64,000 nt of DNA, taken from the NCBI GenBank assembly GCA_008704415.1, contig VXIS01000017.1, positions 186,001 through 250,000 of the forward strand. The letters run 5' to 3'. A model generated the notes under the pieces. It made no database searches. It had not been told where the DNA came from and saw only the letters and a list, made by a program, of their open reading frames with translations. Positions 1 through 11,024 of the stretch are shown here, piece by piece; position 1 is the first letter of the stretch, and each line of letters begins with the position of its first letter. This stretch comes from Sphaerosporella brunnea (Eukaryota > Ascomycota > Pezizomycetes > Pezizales > Pyronemataceae). A program made the position numbers and the translations under genes.

Positions 1-3000
1 TTACCAAACAACTGGGTTCCCTGGCATGACGACACACACAAACACTTTCCGGCAAAACGCAACCAATGCCATTCGATGCCGGTGTTTCATGGGCCGGTCC
101 GCCAGGGAATGGAGGGGCGGAGAGTGAATTCGGCTTCCGAGAGGACGATTTTCAGGCCGTCGGATGCATCGCTAATCAGGGCTTGTCTCCCCTAGCTACC
201 CGCTGATCCAATGGGGTATAAAAGATCGCCCGGACAGTCCGGCCCTATCAGTTGGCACCGCACCCAGGCGACCACACGAGCAATAGCAAAAAGTGGTGCC
301 TGAGTTCAAGCCAAAAGGTTTGATTTGCTCGAGTTTTTTCGATATTCGGACCCTGGGGGGGGAACCCCTTTTGTGACGTGTATCATTTCACGAAAAGTTT
401 TCCCTACTTAAGTACTTATATATAACCTACATACCGCGAGAGGCTATGCGTTTATTTGCTGCAGGAGGAGAAAGGGTTGGGGAGGAGGCAACCACCATAG
501 TGCCGGCCAAACAACGTCTGTTCCCGCTGGAGCAACACACTTGTTTTTTTTTTTGCCCCACCAATTTCTATGCAATCAACTATCTGCGCGGCCCCCACCT
601 GGCCTGGGTTTCACTGCAAAGGTATTTCAGGCCCCACCGGCCCTGCAAAATTTCTACTTCGCGATGCATATGATCATTTGGCCACGCTGAGGTTATACAT
701 ACTTCTGCTTACGGTAAGTTTCCTCGAGCCCCCCAGTTGACGGGTCTGTACGCCAGCCGGTATATGTTCGCATCCAGATGTTTAACCGATGATACCTTGC
801 GTCTCAAGCGACGCAAGCACAGCATAAAAGACATGCGTGGTTGAATCACACAAGCGCATTCGATTACCTATGTATCATATGCATGTGCCTGTCAAAAAAA
901 AAAAAAAAACCCCCCCGAAAAAAACCGAAAAAACCGAAAAAAAAAAAAAAAAGAATTATCGATGCATGCATGCAACATGATCTGTGCCAACCCCAAGGGG
1001 CAGCAGATTATTGGCTTATTGGCTCCAATCCCTGGTAAAGGATATTCATGAACGACGTAAAACGGCGCATCTCAATGCAAAACATGGCACTTATCACTGG
1101 ACATGTCAACGATCAACTGAACCATGGATGGTCAGTCATAAGTGCTTTTAGACACAACAACTTCTGCTCTTAGCGGGGAGGGGCGCTGCTTGCCACTCTT
1201 CCTTTGAAGATAACAAGACCACACGCGCTTCTGTAGGCGGAAGGTTACATGCTATCCGCAATATAAGGGCCTTGGTTCGAAGCAGGCGAACTATCATCCA
1301 TCAGAGGCGGGGTCTTTAATCAGCCTGGAAACAACAAAGTAGCCATGTCATCAGAACTTCCGGTGCGAGATCGAGGTTTTCACTCCCTGTCTTTTCATCC
1401 GGACACAACAGCATGGATGAACACACACACTTCGATCGACCATGCAGGACATGTAGATAAGTAAAACTTGGTTTCTAACTCCTTCAGCCCAGGTTCTTAC
1501 TCCGCAACTAGTATGGCACCCACTGATAGATAGGGGACCAGAACCTAAGAGGCACCAAAAAAAAAAAGTTGACGTCCTGCAGGTTGTGTACTCGTGGCCG
1601 GCATTTAGAACCAAAAAATGCGGGTGGGCGAGATCTCGTGAGATTTTCTCGATCTGGTTATTTGAAACTCAATTGAGCTCAATGGTTTTTGGTTCTAAAT
1701 GCCGGCCACAAGTAGTTACAGCAGTTTAGATACATATCCAAATTCGGACTTTAAGGCGTAATTGAGAGTGGCTAATTGCAACAATTGGGAGAGTGTTATG
1801 GTTCGATCTGACGGGCCGGATCATTCCACCCACCGATCCTGGACCCTGAATTATTCCGGACAGAGTGTAGTCAATAGTACTTGCCATGGTATGTTATGAT
1901 TGGAGGATTAATAGCAAGATAGGCCCCACATGAGCCCTATCTAACAGATGAAAGCTCTAGCGCTGACCGTGAAGAACAACAAACACTTTTATACACAATA
2001 TCTCCCCGCTCGTAAACAAGAACGAGAAGAGGGAGAGGCAGGTTTTTTTTTTTTCTTGTAATATCAGAAACGACCACACATCGAGATCCATTGTCCAGTT
2101 GTTTCACGGCCGGCCCCGACTTGACTGACAGTGGAACGACTGACATTTGGAACCCGCCTGGACCACACACGCCGCTGGATGGATTACTACTCCTCAAACC
2201 TCACACCTCGACGTCCCGGGGGCAGCCTCCGCTGTGCTGCATATCGGGTCATTTTTCCTACCTTCTGTACGTGAATCCACGAACGGCGGGGCGGGGGGTT
2301 GTTGCTGTTGCTGTTGTTGATGCGGCTTCCCGATCACCGCTCACGCACAGAAAAGGCAAGGCAAACACTTGCACCATTGCACGATTGTGTAGCCGCGCAC
2401 AATGGACGTTTCCGACAGGCGGCAGATCTGCACATGGATGGATGGATGGATAGATTTGCAGGCGCCGTCGCCGGCTTCAGTCCGATCCTCCCCACAACGC
2501 CAGCTCGTACACGGATCGGTGGTACCGACGATGCACTAAACGGACCCGGCGTGCATGACAAAGGAAAAGGGGGCGGGCGGGATGCAACACCCGGAAAAGA
2601 TGTTGTGGCGACTATGATATGTTGCTTGCCGTGCGGTTGGTCAGTGCGGGCGAGGTTGCGGGCTTGTTGCCGTTGCTTTTTCACCCTTGCCTTGCACTCG
2701 TCTCACTCGGAAGTCGGGCCGGTCGGGTTCGGGCCGTGAGGGGGCGGAATCGGTTATTCCCTCCGTTGCCTGGTCTGAGCTTTGGGTGGGGGCCGCATTG
2801 ATCAACAACTGGTCAGCGATCATTATGAGTCACACGCGACGCCGCTGAACTGGGTATCTGATTTTCACACGGGGGCTCGTGACCATCTATGAAAGATGCC
2901 ACCTCGTGAAAGGGAACTTGGTTGAATCTGAGGGTGAAGACCAGTGGAATCGTAACCACCAACATGGATATCACCACCGGCCTATTGGGACTGGTCATAC

Positions 3001-3282
3001 AGCAGACCGGAGCTTCTTGAGCGACGAGGGGGCGATTTTTTTCGAAGAACTTACATTGCTTGGGTAATTCTCGAGTTGTCTCCTTTCCTAATCACAGCAA
3101 TGGCCATTCAAAAGGTATCACAAAATCTGGATCACAGGGTATCACTCATCAATATCTGCGGTGACAATTTGTTTTCATCACAATTCGTCACTCTCAATCA
3201 TGAATGATCATTCGAATTCGAATCTGCGATACTTACACGCCCACCCCCTCCCCCCCCCCCCCAAGTGCCATCCACCCTCATG
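1..3282. other. Intergenic region, no supported gene
   Basis: I see no convincing coding region here. Open frames are short, low in complexity and unlike known families. A TATA-like TATAAAAG lies at 217-224 but no plausible gene follows it. Mixed A and C runs occur around 894-952, a T run near 2042-2054 and a C run near 3250-3262. A small inverted-repeat element at 1589-1714 is listed separately. Confidence 0.6.
1589..1714. mobile_element. MITE-like element with 29-bp terminal inverted repeats
   Basis: The left arm (1589-1617) and the reverse complement of the right arm (1686-1714) match at 28 of 29 positions, counting a TA at each end. The core is GTGGCCGGCATTTAGAACC. The 68-bp spacer has no coding capacity. 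TA at both outer ends fits TA target-site duplication, as in Tc1/mariner/pogo-type elements, so a non-autonomous element is the best reading. No autonomous partner is visible in this window. A simple hairpin unrelated to transposition cannot be excluded. Confidence 0.65.
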
Positions 3283-3525
3283 CTAAACCATACTAACCGG
3301 CGCACCCTCGCAAAGCACCGGCTGCGGCGCCTTAAGTCCACACTTCTCCGCGCAGTTGATTGCAATCTCGTTTCGGCATTTACACAGAGCCACGATTTCC
3401 AGAGGGCAGACGCCCCCGTCCTGGCACTGTGTGAAGCAGGCAATGGGTTGCGGAGTAGCGTCAACGTTTCCGGCGAGGAGGAGAAGGAGGAGGAGGAGAG
3501 TGAGGGCGAGAAGGAGGGGGTTCAT
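3283..3525 (-). CDS. Small secreted cysteine-rich protein, CFEM-like
   Basis: This single-exon ORF encodes 80 residues. Residues 1-23 form a strong signal peptide: Met-Asn-Pro, a long leucine run, then an Ala-Gly...Asp-Ala region suitable for signal peptidase. The mature part of about 57 residues contains exactly eight cysteines, spaced C-x3-C-x5-C-x7-C-x-C-x7-C-x3-C-x9-C. The C-x3-C, C-x-C and C-x3-C elements in this order are those of fungal CFEM domains, which act at the cell surface or in the extracellular space in haem/iron uptake or as effectors. The third-to-fourth cysteine loop carries Glu where CFEM proteins usually have the haem-axial Asp, so haem binding is doubtful. The protein is shorter than typical CFEM proteins and no GPI signal is visible. 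The ATG is the only one placed before the signal peptide. Confidence 0.6.
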   Translation of the reverse strand: MNPLLLALTLLLLLLLLAGNVDATPQPIACFTQCQDGGVCPLEIVALCKCRNEIAINCAEKCGLKAPQPVLCEGAPVSMV

Positions 3526-4157
3526 CGTATCAGTAGATGTTGTTATATGGCGTGGACGGGTAGTAGTAGTAGTAGTAGGTGCTGAGTAGAGTAGTACTCT
3601 GGAAGGAGGAAAATGGGGATTCTAATGGCAATTTATATCCACTGGTCGTAGAGCCGGATGTAAGTTGATAGGGGCGAGCGATGGGTACCGGTACATATTG
3701 ATTGATGCATCGACAGTGAGATTCTGTGCTATGTGGGTACTCGTATTGTTAATAAAATAGGTTTTGCCGGAGGATTTGGAGGCCTTGGGTTGGTACGATA
3801 CGTACATGCAATGCTGAGATACAAAATATAAGTAGTTCTTCTTCCATGAAGATTAATGATATTAGGCAGTAAGTAGGATAGATGGGATGTAACTACGCGT
3901 AGGAAGAAGACACCGGCATCTATGAACCGACCAAGAACTTGAATGTACCGACATTCCGGCAACTGTCGAACCGGTGAGATACACGTAAGGATTTGAAGGT
4001 CTTAAACTTTAAAGTCCCTATTACCGCGTTTTCGGACTCATTGTTGGTTGTTTTTCTGTATTAGTAGGAGGTGAGAAAATTGTACGGCCATTGCGCTTGT
4101 CAAAAATATCATTGTTAGGGTCGTTGCTCTCTCTATGTGAGAGCAAAAAGAATTGCC
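3526..4157. other. Intergenic, no gene seen
   Basis: This stretch contains the upstream region of the minus-strand secreted-protein gene, including a (TAG)n run near 3560-3578 and AT-rich sequence. Nothing else is supported. Confidence 0.5.
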
Positions 4158-4261
4158 TGTCCGGTGTGAGGCTCGAACTCACGATCTTCGGATTGCTACC
4201 ACTGGGTGGAAGTCATATGATTCATATGAGACCGACGCTCTACCAACTGAGCCAACCAGAC
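4158..4261 (-). tRNA. tRNA-Met (CAT anticodon), elongator type, with intron
   Basis: The minus strand folds into a complete cloverleaf. The acceptor arms GTCTGGT (4255-4261) and ACCGGAC (4159-4165) pair with one G-T, and A is the discriminator at 4158. The D arm (GCTC/GAGC) and the T arm (GTGAG-TTCGAGC-CTCAC) are intact. The anticodon loop reads CTCATAA, so the anticodon is CAT. A 31-nt intron (4194-4224) lies one base 3' of the anticodon, the canonical nuclear tRNA position. The mature length is 73 nt before CCA. The T-T opposition at the base of the anticodon stem and the TTCGA T-loop fit an elongator rather than an initiator tRNA-Met. Confidence 0.93.
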
Positions 4262-5664
4262 GATACTACTTTTTTTTAGTTCGTTCAATAAACAGCGTGC
4301 CTTTGTCTAAAAGTGTCGCAATTTGTGAAAGTAGAAGAATAGGGAGAAGAGCAAAGTGCTACAACAATTTGCTAGCGTGGGCTAATACCGTATTATCTCA
4401 CTTAAGAGTCACACCTCTAATTAGGCAATTTTCACCCTAATTAGCAAATTTTTCGACGTTTAAGGCTCCAAAAGCTCGAAATTGGGCCATCTTTAATTTT
4501 CGCCAGCAAAAAGATTACTTAAAGCGCCTCAGAATCGCACATAGAAAATAGTTCATACATTTTGGAGTGAGTTGAAAACGCGCTGGTACGCGCCAAGACC
4601 GCTTAAAAGTGTGAGATACACCGAGGAGTTTTATGCCACAGAGCCGCAAATTCAAAAACAAAAAACCGAAACACAAAAAACAGGCACCAAAAATTATGGA
4701 GTTTTTTTTTTCTTAAAAAAAACACCACACCGTGCTGTCAACAGTTCAAGTTACTCTCAATTTCTACTGTAAAAACGATAAAATATAATCCAAACTGACC
4801 ACATTAACCACTATTACGCCGAATCTGTAGCCCCCCTAACTCTGACCCGCGCCCTAACTCAGGTGCCAACCCTAGCTCCAACCTTCCCTCGCTCGCAGGG
4901 ATTTTTTTTTTCCGATTTTTGGGGCGAACTTTTTGTGGTGTTATGGTGTGCGGCTCTAATGGCATAAAACTCCTCGGTGGCATATTAGCCCACTCTAGCA
5001 AATCGTTAGTAGTGAGAAATAGGTTACAGGCTTTCGGTGTCGGTTCTAGTGTTGGTGTCGGTTCCCCATTTTCAACACACCGCCGCCGTATTTCCAACTT
5101 GAAATTATACCAGAGCCAAAGCATTTCTTACCTTAAGGTACTTAGTAAGTAGACAAAAGGCTGTGTTCTCAAGTCCCCGAATGAGGATTGAGGTTCGCCT
5201 AGGTTTTTTATTGTAATAGGTTTGAACCTACATCGAGGCCAATTTTGTATAAAACTTCGGGTGTAAGAATGTCACCGTCACTGTTGCTGTCTGGGCTTTT
5301 TGAGGGTTGCGGGAGATGGTAGTTGGCATGGGAGAGAAACCGATCTCTGAGGTCAGTTCGAGTTCTTGCCCCTAAAGCCTTACAGTTCTCGTTTTGGTCG
5401 ATTCTTCACTGTCATCGAGCCGGGCCCTTAAAATATCAAGGAACACAATTCTGTACTAGAGTGCTCGTGCCCGCACTTGTGCAACGAGCATGCGCACAAA
5501 AACGCGATCTCCGAAGCGAAACAAGCAATGCAATGTATGCATGCATGCTCAGCCCCAAATTGCAAATGGCCACCGTAATTCGGCTTGCTGCATGATTCGA
5601 TCTCATAAAGCCTCCCCCTCTCCCATCCGTCTGGAGATCAAAGCATCAACGACTTCTACCAACA
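4262..5664. other. Intergenic; decayed repeat plus 5' region of gene A
   Basis: 4367-5003 holds an imperfect inverted-repeat element, listed separately. 5004-5664 is the presumed promoter and leader of the HeLo-like gene A. It includes CAATTCTGTAC at 5446-5456, a motif seen again as part of a palindrome at 11927-11947. No gene is supported. Confidence 0.5.
4367..5003. repeat. Decayed inverted-repeat (fold-back) element next to the tRNA
   Basis: Two pairs of segments lie in mirrored order. The outer pair is 4367-4387 and 4983-5003, with about two mismatches when one is reverse-complemented. The inner pair is 4621-4647 and 4950-4977, sharing CCGAGGAGTTTTATGCCA and AGAGCCGC in inverted orientation. 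The left arm carries about 230 bp of extra sequence between outer and inner parts, so the element looks old or interrupted. Its position 106 bp from a tRNA gene fits a mobile-element relic. It has no coding content. Confidence 0.45.
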
Positions 5665-7934
5665 ATGGATGGGCTTTCGGTGGCAGCTTCGGTCGCCGGC
5701 CTTCTGCAGGTAACTACGAAAATCATCGGTTTCCTGAGTACGATGAGCGACGCCCCCAGCCTTGCCCGCCATGTCCAAGAGCAAACCGCAGCCTTGACCG
5801 CGATCTTCCATCAGCTGGACGACTTCATAACCGGCGCTGAGCGACCAGAGAGAAAGGGCCGAAAAGCGATGATATACGTCAACCAAATCGTTGCCACGCT
5901 TACTGGCTGCGTCTGTGCCTTTTCCGAACTCGAGGAATGCCTCGCAAGTGTAACGATATCCCAAAGGCGGGGACTCACGTTATGGGACCGCGCAAAGTGG
6001 GCGGCAAAGGAGGGAGATATTCAACGGCTTCTGCAAAATCTTGAACAGCATAAATCCTCGCTTAGCCTTATGTTGACCATTTACAACTGGTGGGGTCCTG
6101 GCTTCAAGAAAGCCTCCTAGATACATATACTTCGAAGAAACTAACAGCGAACAGCGAGTCCAATAAAGAGGCCAAGAGGAGTATGGAACGGGTAGCCGAA
6201 CTCATGGAGGCAATTTTAGGGTCAAACCCCGGTCTGGCCGCAAGGATGTGTCCACGGTTGACTCGGGCCCGGGATGAGGTCGATTCATCAACACTCTGCT
6301 CGACTTCCGATGCAGCTACTATTAGATCTTCGAAATCTGTTTCAACTTTGGGAAAGCTTCGGGCCTCTCTCTTTGCCTTTGAGTTCGATCGTGCCCTCCA
6401 ACAAACACGGGTTTATGCCAAGGCTCGCAAAGACAACCCCATGCGCAGGCCATCGTTCGAGACATTGAAAACGACACACTCAATGTGGTCGCAGCTCACC
6501 GAATTGAGTCTCTCCCAGGTGTCTTCCATTGCAGTTATTCATCTCCCAATTACTGCTGCCGAGTTGTATAATGGCACCCCGTACCTGAACCCGCTCCCTG
6601 AGATTATGGAAGTCTCTCAACTTCCTCGAGTAGCTTCGAATTCGGGCGCTGGTTGGACTGCCGAAAGATCGGGGACCCTCGTCAATAGTACTAGCCCCGC
6701 CTCAGAGCCCAACCAAAGTACTACCGCTTTCGATTCAGAGCTGGGGAGCGTATCCATCCCCGCGGACGAGCTGGCAGACGACCTTGAGGCCTACATTGAC
6801 AACTTTCAACCAAAATCCTTTGTAAATAGGGAGAGTGTGTTGGGCCAGATAGAAATTCTCAGGAGGCTCCGTTCTCGAACGATGCTCTGGCGTCCAGGTA
6901 GTTTAGTGCTTGTCAGAGGGCAGGCCTCAGATGACAGCGAGCAACCACGCGGGTTTATTCGAGGTCTTAAAAAATCTCAAGACCATTCTCGAGACGCATT
7001 GAGAGCTCAAGTGGCACGGGATGTGGTCGAGGCTATTGGAGAGGCTATTCGGACGAATAACACCGCTCTCTTCGTACCTCCTGAGGTGCAAATCGAACGG
7101 CTTCCCATCCCATACAGACCTCCGGCTCTTACTTCTTTCCCAGAATATATCAATCAAAGAGTTAAGATAAGATTCCCTTTCCAGTCTGAGGAGGACCTTT
7201 CTGCACCCCTTCCTCATATTCGGGAACCCGACGACGACGACGCGAGTTCTACCTTCAGCTTCGAGGTTGGTGATGACACTTATGGGGCTGATGTGCCTCC
7301 GGACAACCACCCTGGGAATTCTAGCCTGAAAGAACACATGCACGAGAGCGGGTCTCCTGTCGAGGCCTCGTTCGGCTATCCTGACGCTGCCTGCCGAGAA
7401 GCACTGGTAGGAGAAGCGGCAGACGGGCGCTCAGACGATGCGCAACTCTACCCGGATGAACATGAGTATTCTCACAACGGTCTACGGTTATGTCGGCCCC
7501 AGTGCCCCGCGCCGTTAGTCTCCGAGGCGGCTCCGGACCTAAAGCTTCCAGCGCCGTATTTTGAGGATGAAGCCGAAGACGTCGATGACAACCACAGTTC
7601 CGACCATTGCAGTGATGATGGGCATGATGACCACGACGGCCCCGGCCATTTTGAATCATGCATTCCCGATGTACTGCCCTCCCTCGAACTCCCAGAAAGT
7701 ATGGACTTTCACCTGGGTGTTTTGGTGAAAGATTTGAGCGGGCCCATCGGCGAGATGTTCAGGGACCTTCTGCTGATGGAGGCGCCCCCCGGGCAAGCAA
7801 TACAACCAAGCGAGCAATTGCTAGAGGCTGAGACTGTGAAAGCCTCTGCATCGTCTGAAGCGACAAATGAGCTCATTGGTGATAAAAAAGAAACATCTAG
7901 CCATGGTCGTACGGATTCTGGAGTGGCTCTCTAG
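5665..7934 (+). CDS. HeLo-like/STAND-type N-domain protein A
   Basis: The model is join(5665..6089,6155..7934), 734 residues. The 65-nt intron has a CTAAC branch site and CAG acceptor but a weak GTGGGG donor. It is placed to restore the TIYN-C-ES junction seen in paralogue B. Residues 1 to about 180 form an all-helical fungal N-terminal domain starting Met-Asp-Gly-Leu-Ser, of the Helo-like/PigL_N type found at the N-terminus of fungal STAND (NLR-like) proteins. A second block shared with B (an SRVYxKA-like motif, then SQLTELxLS and a hydrophobic HLPI segment) follows. There is no NACHT, NB-ARC, ankyrin or WD region. Instead the tail is disordered and acidic, with an Asp/His-rich patch at about 608-644. 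Regulated cell death or allorecognition is an inference from the N-domain family only. Confidence 0.8.
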
Positions 7935-8070
7935 TTGCTGGAGGGAGGGGAGGGGAGGAACAAAGGGACAGAGAAAGGCCCATTCAGGTTGAGTTTTCTG
8001 TTCGATCAATCATGTCAACAACCTGTGTCACTGCCAACCCAACAAACCATAAAGAAACAATCCTGCGGGG

Positions 8071-8079
8071 TATATAAAG
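8071..8079 (+). promoter_or_regulatory. TATA box candidate upstream of small ORF
   Basis: TATATAAAG lies 97 bp before the ATG at 8176. The same distance separates a TATA-like sequence from the ATG of gene B, which gives modest support to the small ORF being expressed. Confidence 0.4.
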
Positions 8080-8175
8080 TAGCTGCGGTAACTTTTCCAG
8101 CCGTCAGACCTTACACGACTGAATATAATACTATTTCCGACAAAATAACACTCTAGCTCATCAACAAACTCGAAA

Positions 8176-8436
8176 ATGCTGTATGCCACCCTCAGACGCA
8201 AGCGTCGGGAGCTTGGGAAGCAGTATCCCCCAGCGTTGAAGGACTCAGACCGAGCTCTTGACAACCAACCAAGGCGACAGTTCAACAAAAACATAGAACC
8301 AGATACCAGTGAGGAAACGTTCCTAGAAACCAAATTTGCAAAACATTATTGCCCCTGCTGTGGTACCAGCCTGAAGAGCTTGGGCTATGATGTCAGTTCC
8401 GTTGCCTCACATTTGCTGAAACTGGCTGCTAATTGA
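8176..8436 (+). CDS. Small orphan protein with CPCC motif
   Basis: This 86-residue ORF lies between HeLo-like genes A and B. It is basic at the N-terminus. Its C-terminal third has His-Tyr-Cys-Pro-Cys-Cys-Gly followed about 20 residues later by a Ser-His, which could be part of a small zinc site. I do not recognise the family. A TATA box 97 bp upstream supports transcription. A second tiny frame at 8509-8595 (28 residues, Lys/Arg/Glu-rich) could be a further exon, but I found no convincing intron joining them. It could also be a remnant of a larger decayed gene. Confidence 0.35.
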   Translation: MLYATLRRKRRELGKQYPPALKDSDRALDNQPRRQFNKNIEPDTSEETFLETKFAKHYCPCCGTSLKSLGYDVSSVASHLLKLAAN

Positions 8437-9510
8437 TGCATACAGACCGCCATGAGAGTCCATGGACCCGGCACGTTTTGTAATGTCCGTAACTGGTCGA
8501 CACTCACGATGAAGGTTTCATACGAGATGAGGGAGGCACGCATTATGCTTCAGAACGAGCGGAGGTTGAAGAAGTTGAAGGTGACGGCAAAGTAGGGACT
8601 TGTGTGGATCGAGACGCGTTTTTTTTTTTTTTTTTTTTTTTTTTTTGTGTTCATGTTGGATCATTATTGATGTTAAGCTTGGGATATTAGTGGGTTTGGT
8701 AGAGCTTTTTGTTCAATTGTTTGGATTTGACATCTCCCCGCCCCTTCTGCAGTCCCCACCGGAGAATTACTTGCTGCGAGCTCGTAGTCCTTGTCTATGC
8801 CATGCTGATTTAGCTTACCAACTTGACAAGACGTGGCAAGGCGGAACTGTAGGGCATATCCGCAAGGGCGAAGGGCCGACTAGGATACCTTATGTTCGAT
8901 GACAGCGCTTTCTGCGGAACTGTTTCAAGAAGTTATTTTGCCGCCTGCAGTTGCCCACCGGATAATGGGCGAGGGGTAAGTATCACGGATGATGCGACGG
9001 ATTCTACGATCTAGAACCCTGGAACCCTAGGATGCGAAGTTTCTCGAGGAGATTAATTCTCCACGTAGCCAGCTCGGACGAAAAGGTAAGAAATCCGTGG
9101 GTAAAAAGCTCGCCTTAGATAACCGCTATTGAATCCGCTTTTGTTTTGTGAAACTTCTACTCTACTGTCGGCAGGCCGAAGTCATGGCAAAGGGGCAACC
9201 CCTGACCTACGCTACTCTAGCGTAGGTATGACAAGCAAAGGTAGTGGCCAAGTCTTGCACAATACATTTGGGTAGCGATTGGCGAGTTCGAATTCGACAA
9301 TCTTAATATTTGTGCATAGTACATAACAAGCAGTTGTGCGCATGGCCACAATTTAACCTTCTGCAAGTGAGACTAGCCCCCTATCATTTACAGTCAGGGA
9401 ACGAACGAGGGGGCATATATAGCACATATCATGTCGCGTGTCCCTCTTCTGGAAGCTTCAATTTCTGTTTCCCAACGCTTATAAGTTCACATCTCTTTCG
9501 AATTCACCAC
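8437..9510. other. Intergenic, 5' region of gene B
   Basis: This stretch contains a 28-nt T run (8619-8646) and two adjacent perfect hairpins at 9192-9227: GGGG-CAA-CCCC-like, then ACCTACGCTA-CTC-TAGCGTAGGT at 9205-9227. A TATA-like element precedes gene B. No gene is supported apart from the tiny frame mentioned with the preceding ORF. Confidence 0.5.
9414..9423 (+). promoter_or_regulatory. TATA box candidate of gene B
   Basis: CATATATAGC lies 97 bp upstream of the ATG at 9511, at a plausible distance for a fungal TATA element. Confidence 0.45.
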
Positions 9511-11024
9511 ATGGATGGTATTTCGGCGGCAGCATCATCGTCGGTGGTTGGCCTCTTGCAGGTTGCGACCAAAGTGGTCGCGGTGTTGTCCACGATGATT
9601 GACGCCCCCAGCCTTGCGCGCAACGTCCTGACCGAGACAAACTCTCTGATCGCCATATTCCACCAACTACAAACCCTCCTTTCGAACCTGAGTGCTGGTC
9701 ACCGCCCCGGAAACAACGAAGAGCGGAAATCGATGCTGCAGGTCGACCAGATTGTGGCCGCATTGACCGGCTGCGTGTATGCCTTCAGCGAGCTGGAGGA
9801 ATGCCTGGACAGCGTGACGATAAGTGATAATTATGATGATGTTGATGATGAACGGCGGAGTTTGACGTTGTGGGACCGGGCAAGGTGGGCGGAGAAAGAG
9901 AGGGATCTTCGGCGGCTTCTGGGGAATCTGGAGATGCATAAGTCTTCTCTGAAATTGATGCTCACGATATATAATTGGTCAGTTTTTTTTTTTTTTTTTC
10001 TTCTCAGTCGATATCGCTGGCAGGATGAAAGCTCACATTCCTGCCCCCCAGTGAATCGATCCGCGAGGCACGTCAGTGTATGGAAAAATTGTCCCAACTT
10101 ATGCACACAATACGAATGGAGAGGGCTTCTGGGCAGGCGGCGCCGCTCGACACAACGGCGACGATTAGCCGGTCATTTACAGACCCGTGCGTAACATCGA
10201 CCCCGACGCTGGCAGTCCCCACAGGACCAAGGACTAGTAGTCGAGGATCGAGAATCTTTGAGCGCGTCCTCAACGAGTCCCGGGTGTATCTGAAAGCCTC
10301 GCGAAACAAGTCGACACCACATTCCTTCATGTCTTTTACAAGGAGAGACTCGAACCTGTCCCAGCTCACCGAACATACTTGTCTTTCGGGGATGGCGGTT
10401 GTGCACTTGCCATACCTGGCGCAACCTGTCATCGAGAAACTCAATTCTGAAGAACAAGGGCATTCCCGAGAGATAGGGTCCGAGCCCTACCAGGGAAAGC
10501 AGCGCACCCCCGGGTATCCATACCTAGCTCGGACCATCTCCGGATTTAGTTCTTCGGCGGCGGCCAAGTTTCGGCTCCCGTTCGAGGAAAATGAAGTTTT
10601 GGAGCTGTCATATACGTTTGGACGCTCGTGGTGGCACGCCAGGAGAAGTAATGGGGAAACGGGGATTGTGCACGCAAAAGTATTGGAATTTTTGGATCCG
10701 ATTGGACAGCCAGGACAACGGCCACCACCACCACCACCACCACCACCATCTCGACGCTCCGCTGCAGTGCAACCACGATTCATTGCACAACCGTACTTTG
10801 TGAAGGCGCTGTGTTCCTATAAGGCAGAGAGGGACGATGGGAACGAATTGTCTTTCAAAAAGGATGAAGTGCTGGAAATCGTGAAGGTGTCTCGACGTTG
10901 GTGGCAGGCCAGAAGCGAAAGCGGAGAGACCGGTATTGTGCCGTCGAATTTCCTGATATCTCTGCAACCACAAGAGGAGGATCCCCCATGGAAACATAAC
11001 ACTTCAAGAACATCAGGTGTGTGA
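9511..11024 (+). CDS. HeLo-like N-domain protein B with tandem SH3 domains
   Basis: The model is join(9511..9977,10052..11024), 479 residues. The intron is 74 nt (GTCAGT...CCCCAG) and joins at Asn-Cys-Glu-Ser, as in gene A. Residues 1 to about 180 are clearly homologous to A, including the MDG start, [32 protein letters not shown] and LTIYN segments. The middle (about 220-275) shares the SRVYLKA / SQLTE / HLP block. The C-terminus differs completely from A. There is a divergent SH3 at about 315-370 (keeps RSWWHAR and GETGIV, but ALYDY is changed), a nine-proline run at 380-388 and a well-preserved SH3 at 406-460 ([23 protein letters not shown]). SH3 domains bind proline-rich ligands, so B is probably an adaptor; its own proline run could be an internal ligand. 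The function is unknown. Confidence 0.85.

Noticed and set aside
217..330. LTR-like start (TATA box followed by a TGGTGCC sequence resembling a primer-binding site)
   Set aside because: No matching second LTR, no terminal TG/CA pair and no coding sequence of a retroelement in the window.
5490..5840. 116-codon ORF overlapping the start of gene A
   Set aside because: It overlaps gene A in another frame and lacks homology to the paralogues.
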